64,000 nucleotides of DNA, taken from Halopseudomonas litoralis (lineage in GTDB: Bacteria > Pseudomonadota > Gammaproteobacteria > Pseudomonadales > Pseudomonadaceae). The stretch's first letter is position 1. Each line of letters begins with the position of its first letter. The notes beneath the pieces were generated by a model that was given only the letters and a program-made list of their open reading frames with translations, did no database searches and was not told the origin of the DNA. The DNA lies in contig NZ_LT629748.1 of assembly GCF_900105005.1 (NCBI RefSeq), positions 1,488,001 through 1,552,000 of the forward strand. The letters run 5' to 3'. The position numbers and the translations under genes were made by a program. Shown here in pieces: positions 35,731-46,708 of this stretch.

Positions 35731-35839
35731 GACGCAACGGTGTATTTTTATTATTAGCTATTTGAGTTAGTGGTGTCTTTCGGCCGGTATCGGGTGGATC
35801 ACATGGCATATGAGCGCTTGATTCCTAATTGCAAACAAT

Positions 35840-36385
35840 ATGCCGCAAATTCATGTTACAGACACGATCGTACACGCATTTGCCCAGTTAGTAGACGACT
35901 CGGGTAATAACGGAAGCTATCGATATAGCCATCGCATTCGGACACGAACTTCAAATCAATGCGTCTGGGCTGACGACCTTCGATCCCAAGCAAAAGGGGA
36001 AGATAATCAGGAAGGCCATGCGGATCAGAGCTGTGCTGTACGAGGCAAGGACAAACCCACCGCCGCCTCGCAGTTCGCTATGGGTCTCCTGGGAAAGATT
36101 CGTGCGTGTGGCGGCTTCCGCACGGGTGCACCAAACTTCGTTGGCTCCGAAGTCATTGCGAACGCCAAGTCGGCCTGTAAGAGTGTCGGCCTTGGCCTCG
36201 CAGACGACGGGACACCTACCCCGAAAGTGCTTAAAGCGCTTCGTGGCCCAGAGTTGACCGATGCATTGTTGGGCTACGCGCGGCGGGCACAGCGAGGGGC
36301 CGAGGGATGCAGCTCTTGTGGCTGGAACCGGCAAGGATCTGCTTGAGGCCACTGCTGCCCATGTGCTTAATAGGCGTCCAGTTCC
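35840..36385 (+). pseudogene. Decayed abortive-infection family gene
   Basis: Reading across frames gives a recognisable abortive-infection family protein. Frame 2 (35840 to about 35925) has IVHAFAQLVDDSGNNG; then another frame has ELQINASGLTTFDPKQKG and KAMRIRAVL (to about 36045); then frame 2 again has QFAMGLLGKIRACGGFR, GAPNFVGSEVIANAK and ELTDALLGYARRAQRGAE (to about 36305); then DAALVAGTGKDLLEATAAHVL. At least three frameshifts are needed and the C-terminus is cut. The intact family is linked to phage defence. This copy cannot make a full product. Confidence 0.7.
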
Positions 36386-36517
36386 TGATAAATGGAATAC
36401 TGGAAATCGAGACCCAGTACGGTGCCTGGGTCTCCTCAACTCCTGTCTAAGCAGTGATGGTGCGCCGTCCCTGCCGGCGGCGCAGCATCGAGTCAGCGAT
36501 GAGCCTCTAGTGGTTCC

Positions 36518-37120
36518 TTATCCTCTGCCGGTGGCTGCGCTGTTCCCCTGGGCGCTCTCCGGGCAATCGAGGGGCAGAATGAAGGTGCTGTCCACATCAA
36601 TCAGACCGATATGATTGATGGTCTGGCGGCCGAGTAGCACCGGATAATTCATATCGCTACGGTCGCGCAGGGAAAACTGTTCTTCGAAAACGCGGTTGCC
36701 GATGCACATGCGCATCTTCACCACCGGTCGGTGATCCTCACCCCCCGCACCCCTCACCGTCATTTTCCGATAGAGCGGTTGTTCGAAATTCATGGTCACT
36801 CGCTCGTCGGTATCTACATCTTTCACCGTGACGTCGTAGCGGACCCATTTTTTGTCCTTGCGGGTAAACTCTTCCAGATTGACCGCGTGCATGGACGAAA
36901 TAAGCGCACCGGAATCTATCTTGATTTTCACCGCGGTCTGTTCAGGCAGGATCAGACCCTTTTCAACCCATCCAACCACGACCTTGTCGGCTACATCGCC
37001 TGCCTGAGTAACCTCATCGGGCGGATTGCCATTTACAACCGCCTCGGCAAATGCCGTACCGGATAGCATGGAAGCGCCCAACAGCGCAGCGATGGAAAGA
37101 ACCTTACTAGATAACTGCAT
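36518..37120 (-). CDS. Retropepsin-like aspartic protease, 'ATP-dependent zinc protease' family (PF05618)
   Basis: About 200 residues with a signal peptide (MQLSSKVLSIAALLGASMLS, cleaved near TAFA). The mature part carries the DSGA aspartic-protease-like motif (KIKIDSGALISSMHAV), MNFEQPLYRKM, and VLLGRQTINHIGLIDVDSTF, which define the family; the 'ATP-dependent zinc protease' name is historical. Some relatives process RimK-modified or periplasmic proteins. Start uncertainty: upstream in-frame starts at 37132 and 37144 exist, but 37120 begins the signal peptide. It stands alone downstream of pqiABC. Confidence 0.75.
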   Translation of the reverse strand: MQLSSKVLSIAALLGASMLSGTAFAEAVVNGNPPDEVTQAGDVADKVVVGWVEKGLILPEQTAVKIKIDSGALISSMHAVNLEEFTRKDKKWVRYDVTVKDVDTDERVTMNFEQPLYRKMTVRGAGGEDHRPVVKMRMCIGNRVFEEQFSLRDRSDMNYPVLLGRQTINHIGLIDVDSTFILPLDCPESAQGNSAATGRG

Positions 37121-37275
37121 AAAATATCCCATGTGAAACAGCAAGGTAGACCGACACGGGACAGGAAAGTGCCTGACGATCGCGGATCAGCTTTGGCGCC
37201 GGTATCGTCAGCTGCTTCTGGGAGAGGAGATAAGGGGATAGCGATCTGGAGCGATGGGCTCTCCCATAGATATGA

Positions 37276-37307
37276 GCGTCAAAGCCCCGCTTTCTGGGCT
37301 TTGACGC
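37276..37307. terminator. 12-bp inverted-repeat terminator after pqiC
   Basis: GCGTCAAAGCCC and its exact complement enclose an 8-base loop 22 bases past the pqiC stop. No T-run follows, so a Rho-assisted stop or mRNA-end protection is likely. Confidence 0.6.
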
Positions 37308-37328
37308 TTCAGCCATATTGCTGCGTTG

Positions 37329-37955
37329 TTACGGGCAACCTCGGGTGGGGTTTGCTTTCCATTTTTGCGCCGTGTTTGCAATGGCATCCGCTAGCTTGCT
37401 GATCGAGCGCTGGTGGGCCAATACCAGATTGGCTAGTTCATGGTTTGCGGGCTCATGGATCACGCTGGCGCAGGTCAGGCCGCGTTTTTTATTGTCCAGC
37501 GTATTGCTGAGTTCAATATTCCACACCACATCCACCGCGACATGGCTGCCTGGCAGCGAGTCGAATCGGCGTACATCGGTACGAACGGTCAGTACCGGCT
37601 GCTCGGCTGTGCCTGGAAGTCCCGCCAGATCGCGGACGCCGAGGCGGTTTTCCAGCTCGAAGGCCAGGGCGTCATGGAACTCGTCAGCCGGGGGCGATGC
37701 CCAGAGTGCGTTCTCCAAGATGGTCAGCCGGCCGTCGCTTTCGCGGATCACCAGGCTGGGCTGGTCGACCTGTACCGGTATGCGCACGGGCATGAGCTGG
37801 AGCTGAAAGTCAGCCTTCTTTACAGGAGTGGTCGCTGCCGGTTGTGTCGGGATGAGCGTGTGATACTGCCTGGGCGTGGAGCTGCAGGCGCTCATTGCCA
37901 GCAGGCTGGCCATGCAGAGAAGAGAAATAGGTAGATAGCGGCGCAGAGTCATCAT
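37329..37955 (-). CDS. pqiC: PqiC-like outer-membrane lipoprotein (ABC-type auxiliary)
   Basis: 208 residues with a lipoprotein signal peptide ending at the lipobox LAMSAC (Cys about residue 23). The rest is the PqiC/YmbA-like domain with a conserved start (HTLIPTQPA) and RLGVRDLAG and LSNTLDNKKRGLTC later. PqiC anchors the periplasm-spanning PqiB lipid-transport needle to the outer membrane. Its start overlaps the pqiB stop (ATGATGA), so the two are translationally coupled. Confidence 0.85.
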   Translation of the reverse strand: MMTLRRYLPISLLCMASLLAMSACSSTPRQYHTLIPTQPAATTPVKKADFQLQLMPVRIPVQVDQPSLVIRESDGRLTILENALWASPPADEFHDALAFELENRLGVRDLAGLPGTAEQPVLTVRTDVRRFDSLPGSHVAVDVVWNIELSNTLDNKKRGLTCASVIHEPANHELANLVLAHQRSISKLADAIANTAQKWKANPTRGCP

Positions 37956-39634
37956 TGGGGCTCCATATTGAGTTCACGGGAGGTGGCACCGCCCTTGAAG
38001 CTGGCTGGCGACTCGGCATTGACGCGCCCGCGGATAAGGGACTCGGGATGGCGGCCCAGGTAGTCGGTGAGGACGCGGACTGAGCGCACTGCGCGCTGTA
38101 CTTCCTCGAGCGTGTCGCCTACTTGCTGGCGCTGGGGTGAACCGTCAGCCAATGCCTGATTGGCATTCTGCAGCGTCTGTTCCGAGCGTTCCAGGGTGCT
38201 TTGCAGTTGAGGCAGCACGCCGCTGTTGACCTGCTCGAGCGTTTTGCGCAACTCGCTCAGGCTGCCATCCAGATTGCTCGCCATCGACTCGATCGGCAAT
38301 TTGCTGAGCTTGTCCACCACGGCTTGCAGTTGTTCCTGCAACTTGTCGAAACTACCGGGTATGGTGGGGATTACCAAAGGTCGGGCGTGCGGGTCGAACA
38401 CCACGTCGGCCGCGCGGCGATCAAAGTCCAGTGAAATGTAGAGCTGGCCGGTCAACAGGTTGCCGGTGCGTGCCTGGGCGCGCAGGCCTTGCTCGACAAA
38501 CACCCGGATCAGGTGTGCACTCCGTTCTTCGTCATTACCTTCAATCAGAGCCAGCAGTTTGTCATGTGCCGCACCGAGGCGATTGGGATAGATAACGGCA
38601 CCTACCAGCACCGGGAAGCTCTTGCTGCTGGCGTCATAGTCGAGCTTGACCGACACCACCCGGCCGATCGGCACACCCAGAAACTCCACCGGTGCATCGA
38701 CATTCAGGCCACGCAGAGTCTGATCGAAACGCATTTGTACGAAGCGCGCTGGCCCGTCGTCGGGCGCCATCGCCTGGCCCATATCATTGAATAACACAAA
38801 CTCACGATCCTCGGTCGCGGGTTCGGTATCAGGGCTGTAATTGGGGGCACGGAAGGCAATCCCGCCGGCAAGAATCGACGACAGCGACTGGGTATTGACC
38901 TTGAAGCCGTCGGCGGCAAGGGATACATCCACGCCGCTGGCATTCCAGAAACGGGTGTCTGCCGTAATGAAGTCGTCATAGGGCGCATTAACGAATATCT
39001 GTACAGCAACGCCCTTGCCGTCTTCGCTCAGGGCATAGGAAACAACTTGACCTACCGGAATACGGCGGTAGTAGATGGGTGAACCAATATCCAGCGAGCC
39101 GAGATCGCTGGTGCGCAGCGTGAAGCGCTTGCCTTCCACGCCAAAGGTCACTGGCGGGGGCGCCTCGAGGCCGGTGAACGCGTGGCGGCTTTCTGTGGCA
39201 TCGCCGGGGTCAGCGCCAATGAAGGAGCCGGACAACAGGGTGTCGACACCGGATACGCCACCGGCACCAATGCGTGGGCGAACCACCCAGAACTGGGCAT
39301 CTTCCCGGGTAAATGCGTCGGTATTCTGATCCAGCTCGATGGTGGCAACGACCCGGGTTCGGTCTTCAGTCAAGGTGATGCCGGTGACCCTGCCGATGAC
39401 CACGTTCTTGTATTTGACCTGTGTCTTGTTGGCTTCCAGGCCTTCCGCCGTCAAAAAACTCACAGTGATCTGCGGGCCGGCAGACAGCCAGCTCTGTACC
39501 ATCATGGACACCCCCACCAATGCCGCAACGATGGGGACCAGCCAGATAAGCGAAATACGCACGCGGCGCTGCTTGATTTCCGGGCTGCCGGCAGCGGCAG
39601 GGGAGGCGTTGGGGTTATACGGGTTATCTGACAT
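37952..39634 (-). CDS. pqiB: PqiB-type MCE lipid-transport protein
   Basis: 560 residues with an N-terminal membrane anchor (about residues 28-46, ISLIWLVPIVAALVGVSMM) and three tandem MCE/MlaD domains (VSFLTAEGLEANKTQVKYKNVVIGRV; FTLRTSDLGSLDIGSPIYYRRI; MRFDQTLRGLNVDAPVEFLGVPIG), then a C-terminal coiled-coil helix (LDGSLSELRKTLEQVNSG). PqiB hexamers form a tunnel across the periplasm for lipid movement and envelope maintenance. Gene order pqiA-pqiA-pqiB-pqiC is conserved in pseudomonads. Confidence 0.9.
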   Translation of the reverse strand: MSDNPYNPNASPAAAGSPEIKQRRVRISLIWLVPIVAALVGVSMMVQSWLSAGPQITVSFLTAEGLEANKTQVKYKNVVIGRVTGITLTEDRTRVVATIELDQNTDAFTREDAQFWVVRPRIGAGGVSGVDTLLSGSFIGADPGDATESRHAFTGLEAPPPVTFGVEGKRFTLRTSDLGSLDIGSPIYYRRIPVGQVVSYALSEDGKGVAVQIFVNAPYDDFITADTRFWNASGVDVSLAADGFKVNTQSLSSILAGGIAFRAPNYSPDTEPATEDREFVLFNDMGQAMAPDDGPARFVQMRFDQTLRGLNVDAPVEFLGVPIGRVVSVKLDYDASSKSFPVLVGAVIYPNRLGAAHDKLLALIEGNDEERSAHLIRVFVEQGLRAQARTGNLLTGQLYISLDFDRRAADVVFDPHARPLVIPTIPGSFDKLQEQLQAVVDKLSKLPIESMASNLDGSLSELRKTLEQVNSGVLPQLQSTLERSEQTLQNANQALADGSPQRQQVGDTLEEVQRAVRSVRVLTDYLGRHPESLIRGRVNAESPASFKGGATSRELNMEPQ

Positions 39635-40244
39635 CGTTTTTCTCTGCATCCCAAATCAATCGCGGATCGAAGCTCATTGAGGCCATCATCGTCAGTACGA
39701 CGACCAGGCCGAAGAACAGAATGCCCAGACGCGGTTCTATGGTGCTTAGGGCACGGAATTGCACCAGCGCTGCCACCAGGGCAACCACCAGCACATCGAG
39801 CATCGACCAGTAGCCGATAACTTCAATAAAACGGTAGAGCCGTGCCCGCTCGGGCATGGCCCAACGGCTACGACGCTGGGCGGTAACCAATAGCAGTCCG
39901 AGCACAAAAAACTTGATACAGGGCACCACCACACTGGCGATGAAGATCAGTAGGGCGATATCCCAGGAACCGCCCCTCCAGAACTCGATGACGCCGCTGA
40001 GGATGGTGCTTTCGCTGCCGTTGCCAAGCATGTCGGTATACATCACCGGCAGCAGATTGGCCGGTATATAAAGGATCAGCGCGCCAATCAGAAACGCCCA
40101 GGTGCGGCCAATGCTGTTCGGCTTGCGGGCGTGTAATACAGACCAGCAGCGGGGGCATTCGCGATCAGTAAGTTGGCAAGCATTGCCGCAGTCATGACAC
40201 AGCTGCAGTCCCAGCTCCGCGGCATAGGGAGGTTGGCTGATCAT
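39624..40244 (-). CDS. pqiA: PqiA-like inner-membrane protein, C-terminal half
   Basis: 206 residues with a zinc-ribbon (CHDCGNACQ...CPRCWS) followed by four membrane segments (TWAFLIGALILYIPANLLPVMY first). E. coli PqiA is one chain with two such zinc-ribbon/TM modules; here they are separate genes. This one begins inside the end of the upstream half and its end overlaps pqiB, so the whole set is translated as a coupled unit. It is the inner-membrane partner of PqiB. Confidence 0.85.
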   Translation of the reverse strand: MISQPPYAAELGLQLCHDCGNACQLTDRECPRCWSVLHARKPNSIGRTWAFLIGALILYIPANLLPVMYTDMLGNGSESTILSGVIEFWRGGSWDIALLIFIASVVVPCIKFFVLGLLLVTAQRRSRWAMPERARLYRFIEVIGYWSMLDVLVVALVAALVQFRALSTIEPRLGILFFGLVVVLTMMASMSFDPRLIWDAEKNDVR

Positions 40245-40861
40245 GGAGTGATTTCCAGTTCGTTCCACAGCTCACGGACATCACGGCCGCCAATCAATAT
40301 GATCAGTACCGTCAGCATGGACATCGCCCACAGACCGATCCCGGGATGCACTTCCAGCATGCCAGCCAGTTTGATGATGGCTACCAGAATACCGAGCAAG
40401 CAGACCTCCAGCATGCTCCAGGGACGCAAATGCTCAAGCGTGCGCATGCAGATGCGAAACCCCGGTGCCATTCGCCCACTGCGGGCATAGACAAGCACCC
40501 AGGCGAGCAGAATGATCTGCAGGGCTGGCGCGAAGATAATGCTCAGGCCGGTGACCAGAGCAATCAAAGTAATTCGCCCCTGTGCCAGGGCTTCGACGGT
40601 TGCCCATAGCGTGGCCTCGTTGCTCAATCCCTGCATGCTGATGCCCATGATGGGAAAGGTATTGGCAAACACAAACAGAATGGCCGCCGCAACGGTCAAG
40701 GCCAGCAGTTGGTCGGTGCTCAGGCGGCGGCCCCGCTCCAGCAGTGCGCCGCAACGCCGACAGTGGGCAGTTTGTTTGCGGGCCAGGGCAGGGCGCTGGT
40801 ATGCCGAATCGCAATGTTCGCAAATGACCAGCTGGACTTGGCGTGTTTCAGGCCCCGACAT
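40241..40861 (-). CDS. pqiA: PqiA-like inner-membrane protein, N-terminal half
   Basis: 206 residues with the first zinc-ribbon (CEHCDSAYQRP...CRRCGALLERG) and four membrane segments (LLALTVAAAILFVFANTFPIMGISMQG). Start 40861 follows GGAAGA. It is the first gene of the pqi operon. The split of PqiA into two genes, 40861-40241 and 40244-39624, overlaps by 4 bp (ATGA). Confidence 0.85.
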   Translation of the reverse strand: MSGPETRQVQLVICEHCDSAYQRPALARKQTAHCRRCGALLERGRRLSTDQLLALTVAAAILFVFANTFPIMGISMQGLSNEATLWATVEALAQGRITLIALVTGLSIIFAPALQIILLAWVLVYARSGRMAPGFRICMRTLEHLRPWSMLEVCLLGILVAIIKLAGMLEVHPGIGLWAMSMLTVLIILIGGRDVRELWNELEITP

Positions 40862-40924
40862 AATCTTCCATATTCTTTTCAATGGTCAGGCATGCTAACA
40901 CTGATCGTTGCACAAGCAATTGTT

Positions 40925-41076
40925 GCCATATTGCTCTTGCTGACTCGGGGTTACCGCCGGCCTTGGCCAACACTCTGCTGCTGGCCTATCGCCTCGGGGA
41001 TGGCGTACAACAGAGCGTGCTTGCCGAAGAGATAGGCGCCAACCCCGGTGCGCTGGTGCGCACCTTAGATGGTTGA
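40925..41076 (+). pseudogene. Truncated MarR-family regulator remnant
   Basis: About 50 codons in one frame (LADSGLPPALANTLLLAYRL, then [26 protein letters not shown]) match the central helix-turn-helix of MarR proteins, starting near the LADSGL stretch and ending abruptly at the stop at 41074-41076 where the recognition helix should continue. Upstream codons are not MarR-like. It overlaps the convergent terC end by 12 bp. It is probably a leftover of a gene lost when this region was rearranged. Confidence 0.6.
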
Positions 41077-41826
41077 CTCTCGCTGCTTTCGTTTTGCACG
41101 TCGGGACAACATGTTAAGCACCTCGATGCCTGCTGAGAACGCCATGGCTGCATAGACGTATCCCTTAGGAACATGGGCACCGAAGCCTTCGGCAATCAGC
41201 GTCATACCGATCATCAGCAAGAAACCCAGGGCAAGCATCACGACTGTCGGGTTGTCGTTTATGAACTTGGCTAGCGGATTTGCGGCCACGAGCATAACGG
41301 TGACCGCAAATACTACGGCGATAACCATGATAGGGACGTGCTCAGTCATCCCTACAGCGGTGATGATGCTGTCGATGGAAAACACCAGGTCGAGCACCAG
41401 AATTTGCGTAATTGCAGCACCGAAGCCCATCGTCACCGCGTTCTCCAGCGGCTTGCCTTCGAACATGTCACCGCCAGACTCCGGATCCATACTGTGGTGG
41501 ATTTCCTTGGTTGCTTTCCATAACAAAAACAGACCTCCAGCAATCAAGATCATGTCTTTCCAGGAAAAAGCATTGCCCATCAGCTCGAAAACAGGCTCGG
41601 TTAGCTGAACGATCCAGGCCACGGTTCCCAGCAAGCCCAACCGCATAACCAGCGCCAGGCCAATGCCGATGCGCCGTGCGCGTTCCCGCTGACCTTCGGG
41701 AAGCTTGTTGGTCAAGATCGAAATGAAGATGAGGTTGTCGATGCCGAGCACTACCTCCATGGCGATCAGCGTGGCCAGGGCCACCCATGTGGTGGGTTGG
41801 GAAAACAGCAGTAGAAGCGATTCCAT
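41065..41826 (-). CDS. TerC-family integral membrane protein
   Basis: 253 residues with seven membrane segments. The family's acidic motif [15 protein letters not shown] in helix 1 and [17 protein letters not shown] later are clear. TerC/YgdQ-type proteins act as metal (for example Mn) exporters and have been linked to tellurite resistance or envelope protein metalation. It is a single gene. The gene downstream is the MarR remnant. Confidence 0.85.
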   Translation of the reverse strand: MESLLLLFSQPTTWVALATLIAMEVVLGIDNLIFISILTNKLPEGQRERARRIGIGLALVMRLGLLGTVAWIVQLTEPVFELMGNAFSWKDMILIAGGLFLLWKATKEIHHSMDPESGGDMFEGKPLENAVTMGFGAAITQILVLDLVFSIDSIITAVGMTEHVPIMVIAVVFAVTVMLVAANPLAKFINDNPTVVMLALGFLLMIGMTLIAEGFGAHVPKGYVYAAMAFSAGIEVLNMLSRRAKRKQRESTI

Positions 41827-42066
41827 TGAGAAACTCGAGTTGTGGTCAGTTGGGAGCCGTGATGGTGCTTAATGGGCCTGCAAATCACTTCCGTATCAAA
41901 CACTGCTAGGGCGATGGTTGCGGGCTTGATTTGTTTTAACGTTTTACACAACGGCGCTACGCAGAGCAAGCAGACACTCGATTGTCACGTACGGTTCAAG
42001 CTGTATCAGCTGAGGTGGGTTACCAGTGGCAGGGAAGACTTCCTATGTCAGTGCTTGTTATCCGAA
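41827..42066. other. Intergenic region upstream of the phosphite operon
   Basis: About 240 bases between terC and the Pho box. A further TTGTCAC element lies at 41982-41988 but its neighbours in the 11-bp register match poorly. No gene is seen. Confidence 0.4.
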
Positions 42067-42095
42067 CTGTCACGTCTACGTCACGCCACCGTCAC
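42067..42095 (+). promoter_or_regulatory. Three-unit Pho box upstream of ptxA
   Basis: CTGTCAC (42067), ACGTCAC (42078) and CCGTCAC (42089) are direct repeats in exact 11-bp register, with 4-bp spacers between 7-bp units. This is the layout of PhoB binding sites. The last repeat ends 67 bp before the ptxA start, leaving room for a -10 element and leader. This fits phosphate-starvation control of phosphite use, as described for P. stutzeri. Confidence 0.75.
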
Positions 42096-42162
42096 TTATT
42101 TACCTTAGCGTTGGATTCTGATTCGCAATAAAGCGGTTCAAAAAATTGCTAAAGGTGATCAT

Positions 42163-43871
<1,709 letters not shown>

Positions 43872-43880
43872 GGAGCGGCT

Positions 43881-44708
43881 ATGAGCGTTCATTCGAGCGT
43901 TGCGTTGAAGGATACGGCTGATCGTCAACAGGTGCTGACTGATTATGGTCGGGGCTGGAAGCGCAAGCTGGCGCAAGTCGCTGCGGTTCTCGGTGTGGTG
44001 CTGGTTGCCAGCTGGTATGTGAATCTATTGGACTTTGACACCCTGGCCCAGGGTGTGCCGGCCATTATGACCCTGGCCGGAGAGTCCTTTCCGCCTGACT
44101 TCAGTAATGCGGCAAGCTGGTTTTCGCCATTGATCGATACCTTGGCGATGAGCATTGCAGGGACCGCAATTGCGGTCAGTCTGTCCTTGCCGCTGGCGTT
44201 TCTGGCGGCGCGCAACACATCGCCGCATCCGGTGGTGTTTCAGTTGACCCGGGTCGTGCTGAACGGGCTGCGGTCGGTGCCCGAGCTGATCATGGGCATC
44301 ATCTTTGTAGCGGCGGTTGGTTTTGGGGCCTTGCCAGGCGTGCTGGCGCTCGGGCTGCATTCAATTGGCATGGTCGGCAAGTTTTTTGCCGAAGCCATAG
44401 AGCATGTGGATGAAGCGCCGGTGGAAGCTGCTCGGGCTGCTGGGGCCACGCGATTGCAAGTGCTCTTCCATGCCGTGTTGCCTCAGGTCCTACCGCAGTT
44501 TGCGGATGTTTCAATCTACCGCTGGGAATACAACTTCCGCGCTTCCACGGTGATGGGCATGGTCGGCGCTGGGGGAATCGGCTTTGAGCTGATGGGCTCT
44601 TTGCGAATCATGCAATACCAGGAAGTGCTCGCGATCTTGCTGGTCATACTGCTGATGGTAACGCTGGTGGATGCACTTAGCGGCTTTCTGCGCAAATCAT
44701 TTAAGTAA
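43881..44708 (+). CDS. ptxC: Phosphite ABC permease PtxC
   Basis: 275 residues with about six membrane segments. The PhnE-like core includes LIDTLAMSIAGTAIAVSLSL, LRSVPELIMGIIFVAAVGFG and the EAA loop HVDEAPVEAARAAGATRLQVLFHAVLPQVLP. It forms the transmembrane channel with PtxA and PtxB. A GGAGCGG ribosome-binding region precedes the start, which lies 10 bp after ptxB. Confidence 0.9.
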   Translation: MSVHSSVALKDTADRQQVLTDYGRGWKRKLAQVAAVLGVVLVASWYVNLLDFDTLAQGVPAIMTLAGESFPPDFSNAASWFSPLIDTLAMSIAGTAIAVSLSLPLAFLAARNTSPHPVVFQLTRVVLNGLRSVPELIMGIIFVAAVGFGALPGVLALGLHSIGMVGKFFAEAIEHVDEAPVEAARAAGATRLQVLFHAVLPQVLPQFADVSIYRWEYNFRASTVMGMVGAGGIGFELMGSLRIMQYQEVLAILLVILLMVTLVDALSGFLRKSFK

Positions 44709-44717
44709 GAGCTGAAT

Positions 44718-45728
44718 ATGAAACCACGTGTCGTAATAACCCATAAAGTGCATGACGAAACCCTTGAGTTACTCGCTCCGCATTGCGAGCTGATTACCAA
44801 CCAGACTACCGAGACGCTTCCCCGGGATGAGGTGTTGCGCCGGGTTAGCAATGCGCAGGCAATGATGGCCTTCATGCCTGATCGTGTCGACGCTGACTTT
44901 CTCGATGCCTGCCCGCAACTCAAGGTTGTCGGGGCGGCGCTGAAAGGGTTCGACAATTTTGATGTGCAGGCCTGTACGCAAAGGGATGTTTGGCTGACCT
45001 TTGTACCGGATCTGCTCACCGTGCCAACGGCCGAACTGACTGTCGGGCTGACAATCGGATTGGTGAGGCAGGTAAAAGCCGCTGATGAACATGTCCGGTC
45101 GGGCAATTTTCAGGGTTGGACACCGCAGTTCTACGGGCTGGGCATTGAGGGATCGACTGTAGGTATCGTCGGTATGGGTGCGATCGGCAAAGCATTGGCA
45201 CAGCGGCTCAAAGGGTGGGGCGCAAAGGTCCGGTACAGCGAACTGCAGGCGTTGAACGCCGTGGAAGAGGCGGCGTTGGATATTGAGTTCTGCTCGCTAG
45301 AGGCGCTGCTGGAAACGTCTGATATCGTGATGCTGGCGCTGGCGCTCAATTCCCACACCCTGCATACGATCGATGCGAGTCGTCTTGCTCTGATGAAAGC
45401 GGGTGCGTTTCTGGTCAATCCCTGCAGGGGCTCGGTGGTCGATGAGCAAGCGGTGCTTGACGCATTGCGTAGCGGTCACTTGGGAGGCTATGCGGCAGAC
45501 GTATTTGAAATGGAGGACTGGGCCAGGGAGGACCGGCCGCGCGCTATTGATCCGGATTTGTTGGCGCAGCCCAATACAGTATTCAGTGCGCATATAGGGT
45601 CGGCGGTCAGCGGAGTTCGTTTGGCCATCGAGCGCCGGGCCGCAGAAAATATCTTGCAGGCGCTGAAAGGCGATATTCCTAAAGATGCCGCCAATCATGT
45701 TGCCAAGGCCGGAGCCGCTGCGTGCTGA
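44718..45728 (+). CDS. ptxD: Phosphite dehydrogenase PtxD
   Basis: 336 residues, the same length as P. stutzeri PtxD, and collinear with it. PtxD oxidises phosphite to phosphate with NAD. Visible residues are Met53 (AFMPD) and Lys76 (ALKGFDN) at the known phosphite-contact positions, the Rossmann loop [12 protein letters not shown], the catalytic Arg in [10 protein letters not shown], Glu in DVFEMEDWA and His in [22 protein letters not shown] is very characteristic of PtxD compared with other D-2-hydroxyacid dehydrogenases. It is the third step after uptake and supplies phosphate during phosphorus limitation. Confidence 0.92.
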   Translation: MKPRVVITHKVHDETLELLAPHCELITNQTTETLPRDEVLRRVSNAQAMMAFMPDRVDADFLDACPQLKVVGAALKGFDNFDVQACTQRDVWLTFVPDLLTVPTAELTVGLTIGLVRQVKAADEHVRSGNFQGWTPQFYGLGIEGSTVGIVGMGAIGKALAQRLKGWGAKVRYSELQALNAVEEAALDIEFCSLEALLETSDIVMLALALNSHTLHTIDASRLALMKAGAFLVNPCRGSVVDEQAVLDALRSGHLGGYAADVFEMEDWAREDRPRAIDPDLLAQPNTVFSAHIGSAVSGVRLAIERRAAENILQALKGDIPKDAANHVAKAGAAAC

Positions 45729-46618
45729 ATCTAGTCTGGATCAAGACATTGGTTGCCTTGCTTCAGCATAGAAGTTTCCAGGTTACCGCAGACCGGCTGG
45801 GGATCGCCCAGCCGACGGTAACGCAACATATCCAGAAGCTGGAGGAGCAACTCCAGGTCGGCTTGGTTGTACGGGGGCGCACCGGCTGTCAGCCAACCCC
45901 CGAAGCGCTGCTACTGTTGCCCTATGCCGAGAGCATGTTGAAGCTGAATGAGCGTGCTATGGCCGCAATCAGTGGGCGGGACCTGCGCGTGGGGGCGAGC
46001 TCGAACATCGGTATCTATATATTGCAGCCGTATGTACGCTCGTTCGTTACCGCAGAGCACAGCCCTGACTTAGAACTGGCGATAGGTAGCAACCCGATCA
46101 TTGCGCAGAAGTTGCAAAATGCAGAAGTGGATGTAGCGGTCATGGAGTGGTGGCAACCTCAAACGGGCTTCCAGGCGCGAAGCTGGAGAAAGGAGCCGCT
46201 GGTACTGATAGTGCCACCGACACATCCCTATGCGGCGCTTTCCCAGGTCGGCCCGGAACATCTAGCCGGTATGGAGTTGATCGGCGGGGAGTCAGGGACG
46301 GGCACTGGGCGGTTGCTGGATCGCTATTTTGCTCATGGAAGTGCCATCCCTGGAGTGTCAATGCAGCTAGGTAGCACGGAAGCGGTCAAGCAGGCTGTCA
46401 AAGCAGGGCTGGGGATTTCGCTGGTGCTGGCCTCTACCGTCACAGAGGAAGTTCAAACAGGCAGCCTTTGTGCTGTCCCGTTCAGCGGGGCAGGCCTGGA
46501 TAAGGAGCTGATGGTCGTCTGGCGTGAAAACCCGGCAAAGTCAGATCAACTGCCGGATTTTGTCAGTCATTTGCTTAATGGGGGCGGAGGTTCGCTCTTG
46601 AGCACTGGGCACATTTAG
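45722..46618 (+). CDS. ptxE: LysR-family regulator PtxE
   Basis: 298 residues. A GTG start at 45722 overlaps the ptxD stop by 7 bp. The LysR HTH reads [20 protein letters not shown] and [21 protein letters not shown], and the effector domain ends [12 protein letters not shown]. It occupies the ptxE position of the P. stutzeri phosphite operon. Whether it controls ptx genes is not certain, since PhoB control is the established one. Confidence 0.85.
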   Translation: MLNLVWIKTLVALLQHRSFQVTADRLGIAQPTVTQHIQKLEEQLQVGLVVRGRTGCQPTPEALLLLPYAESMLKLNERAMAAISGRDLRVGASSNIGIYILQPYVRSFVTAEHSPDLELAIGSNPIIAQKLQNAEVDVAVMEWWQPQTGFQARSWRKEPLVLIVPPTHPYAALSQVGPEHLAGMELIGGESGTGTGRLLDRYFAHGSAIPGVSMQLGSTEAVKQAVKAGLGISLVLASTVTEEVQTGSLCAVPFSGAGLDKELMVVWRENPAKSDQLPDFVSHLLNGGGGSLLSTGHI

Positions 46619-46708
46619 GCGCCGTTGTGTAGATGAACGAGCCGCTTGCAGACAAACCCTGCGTTTGCCTACAGTGACTGCGTTGTCACCCGATCCGAAC
46701 GAGGTCCC

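Noticed and set aside
35951..36439. 162-codon minus-strand ORF
   Set aside because: It is the antisense of the decayed abortive-infection gene and has no protein-like pattern.
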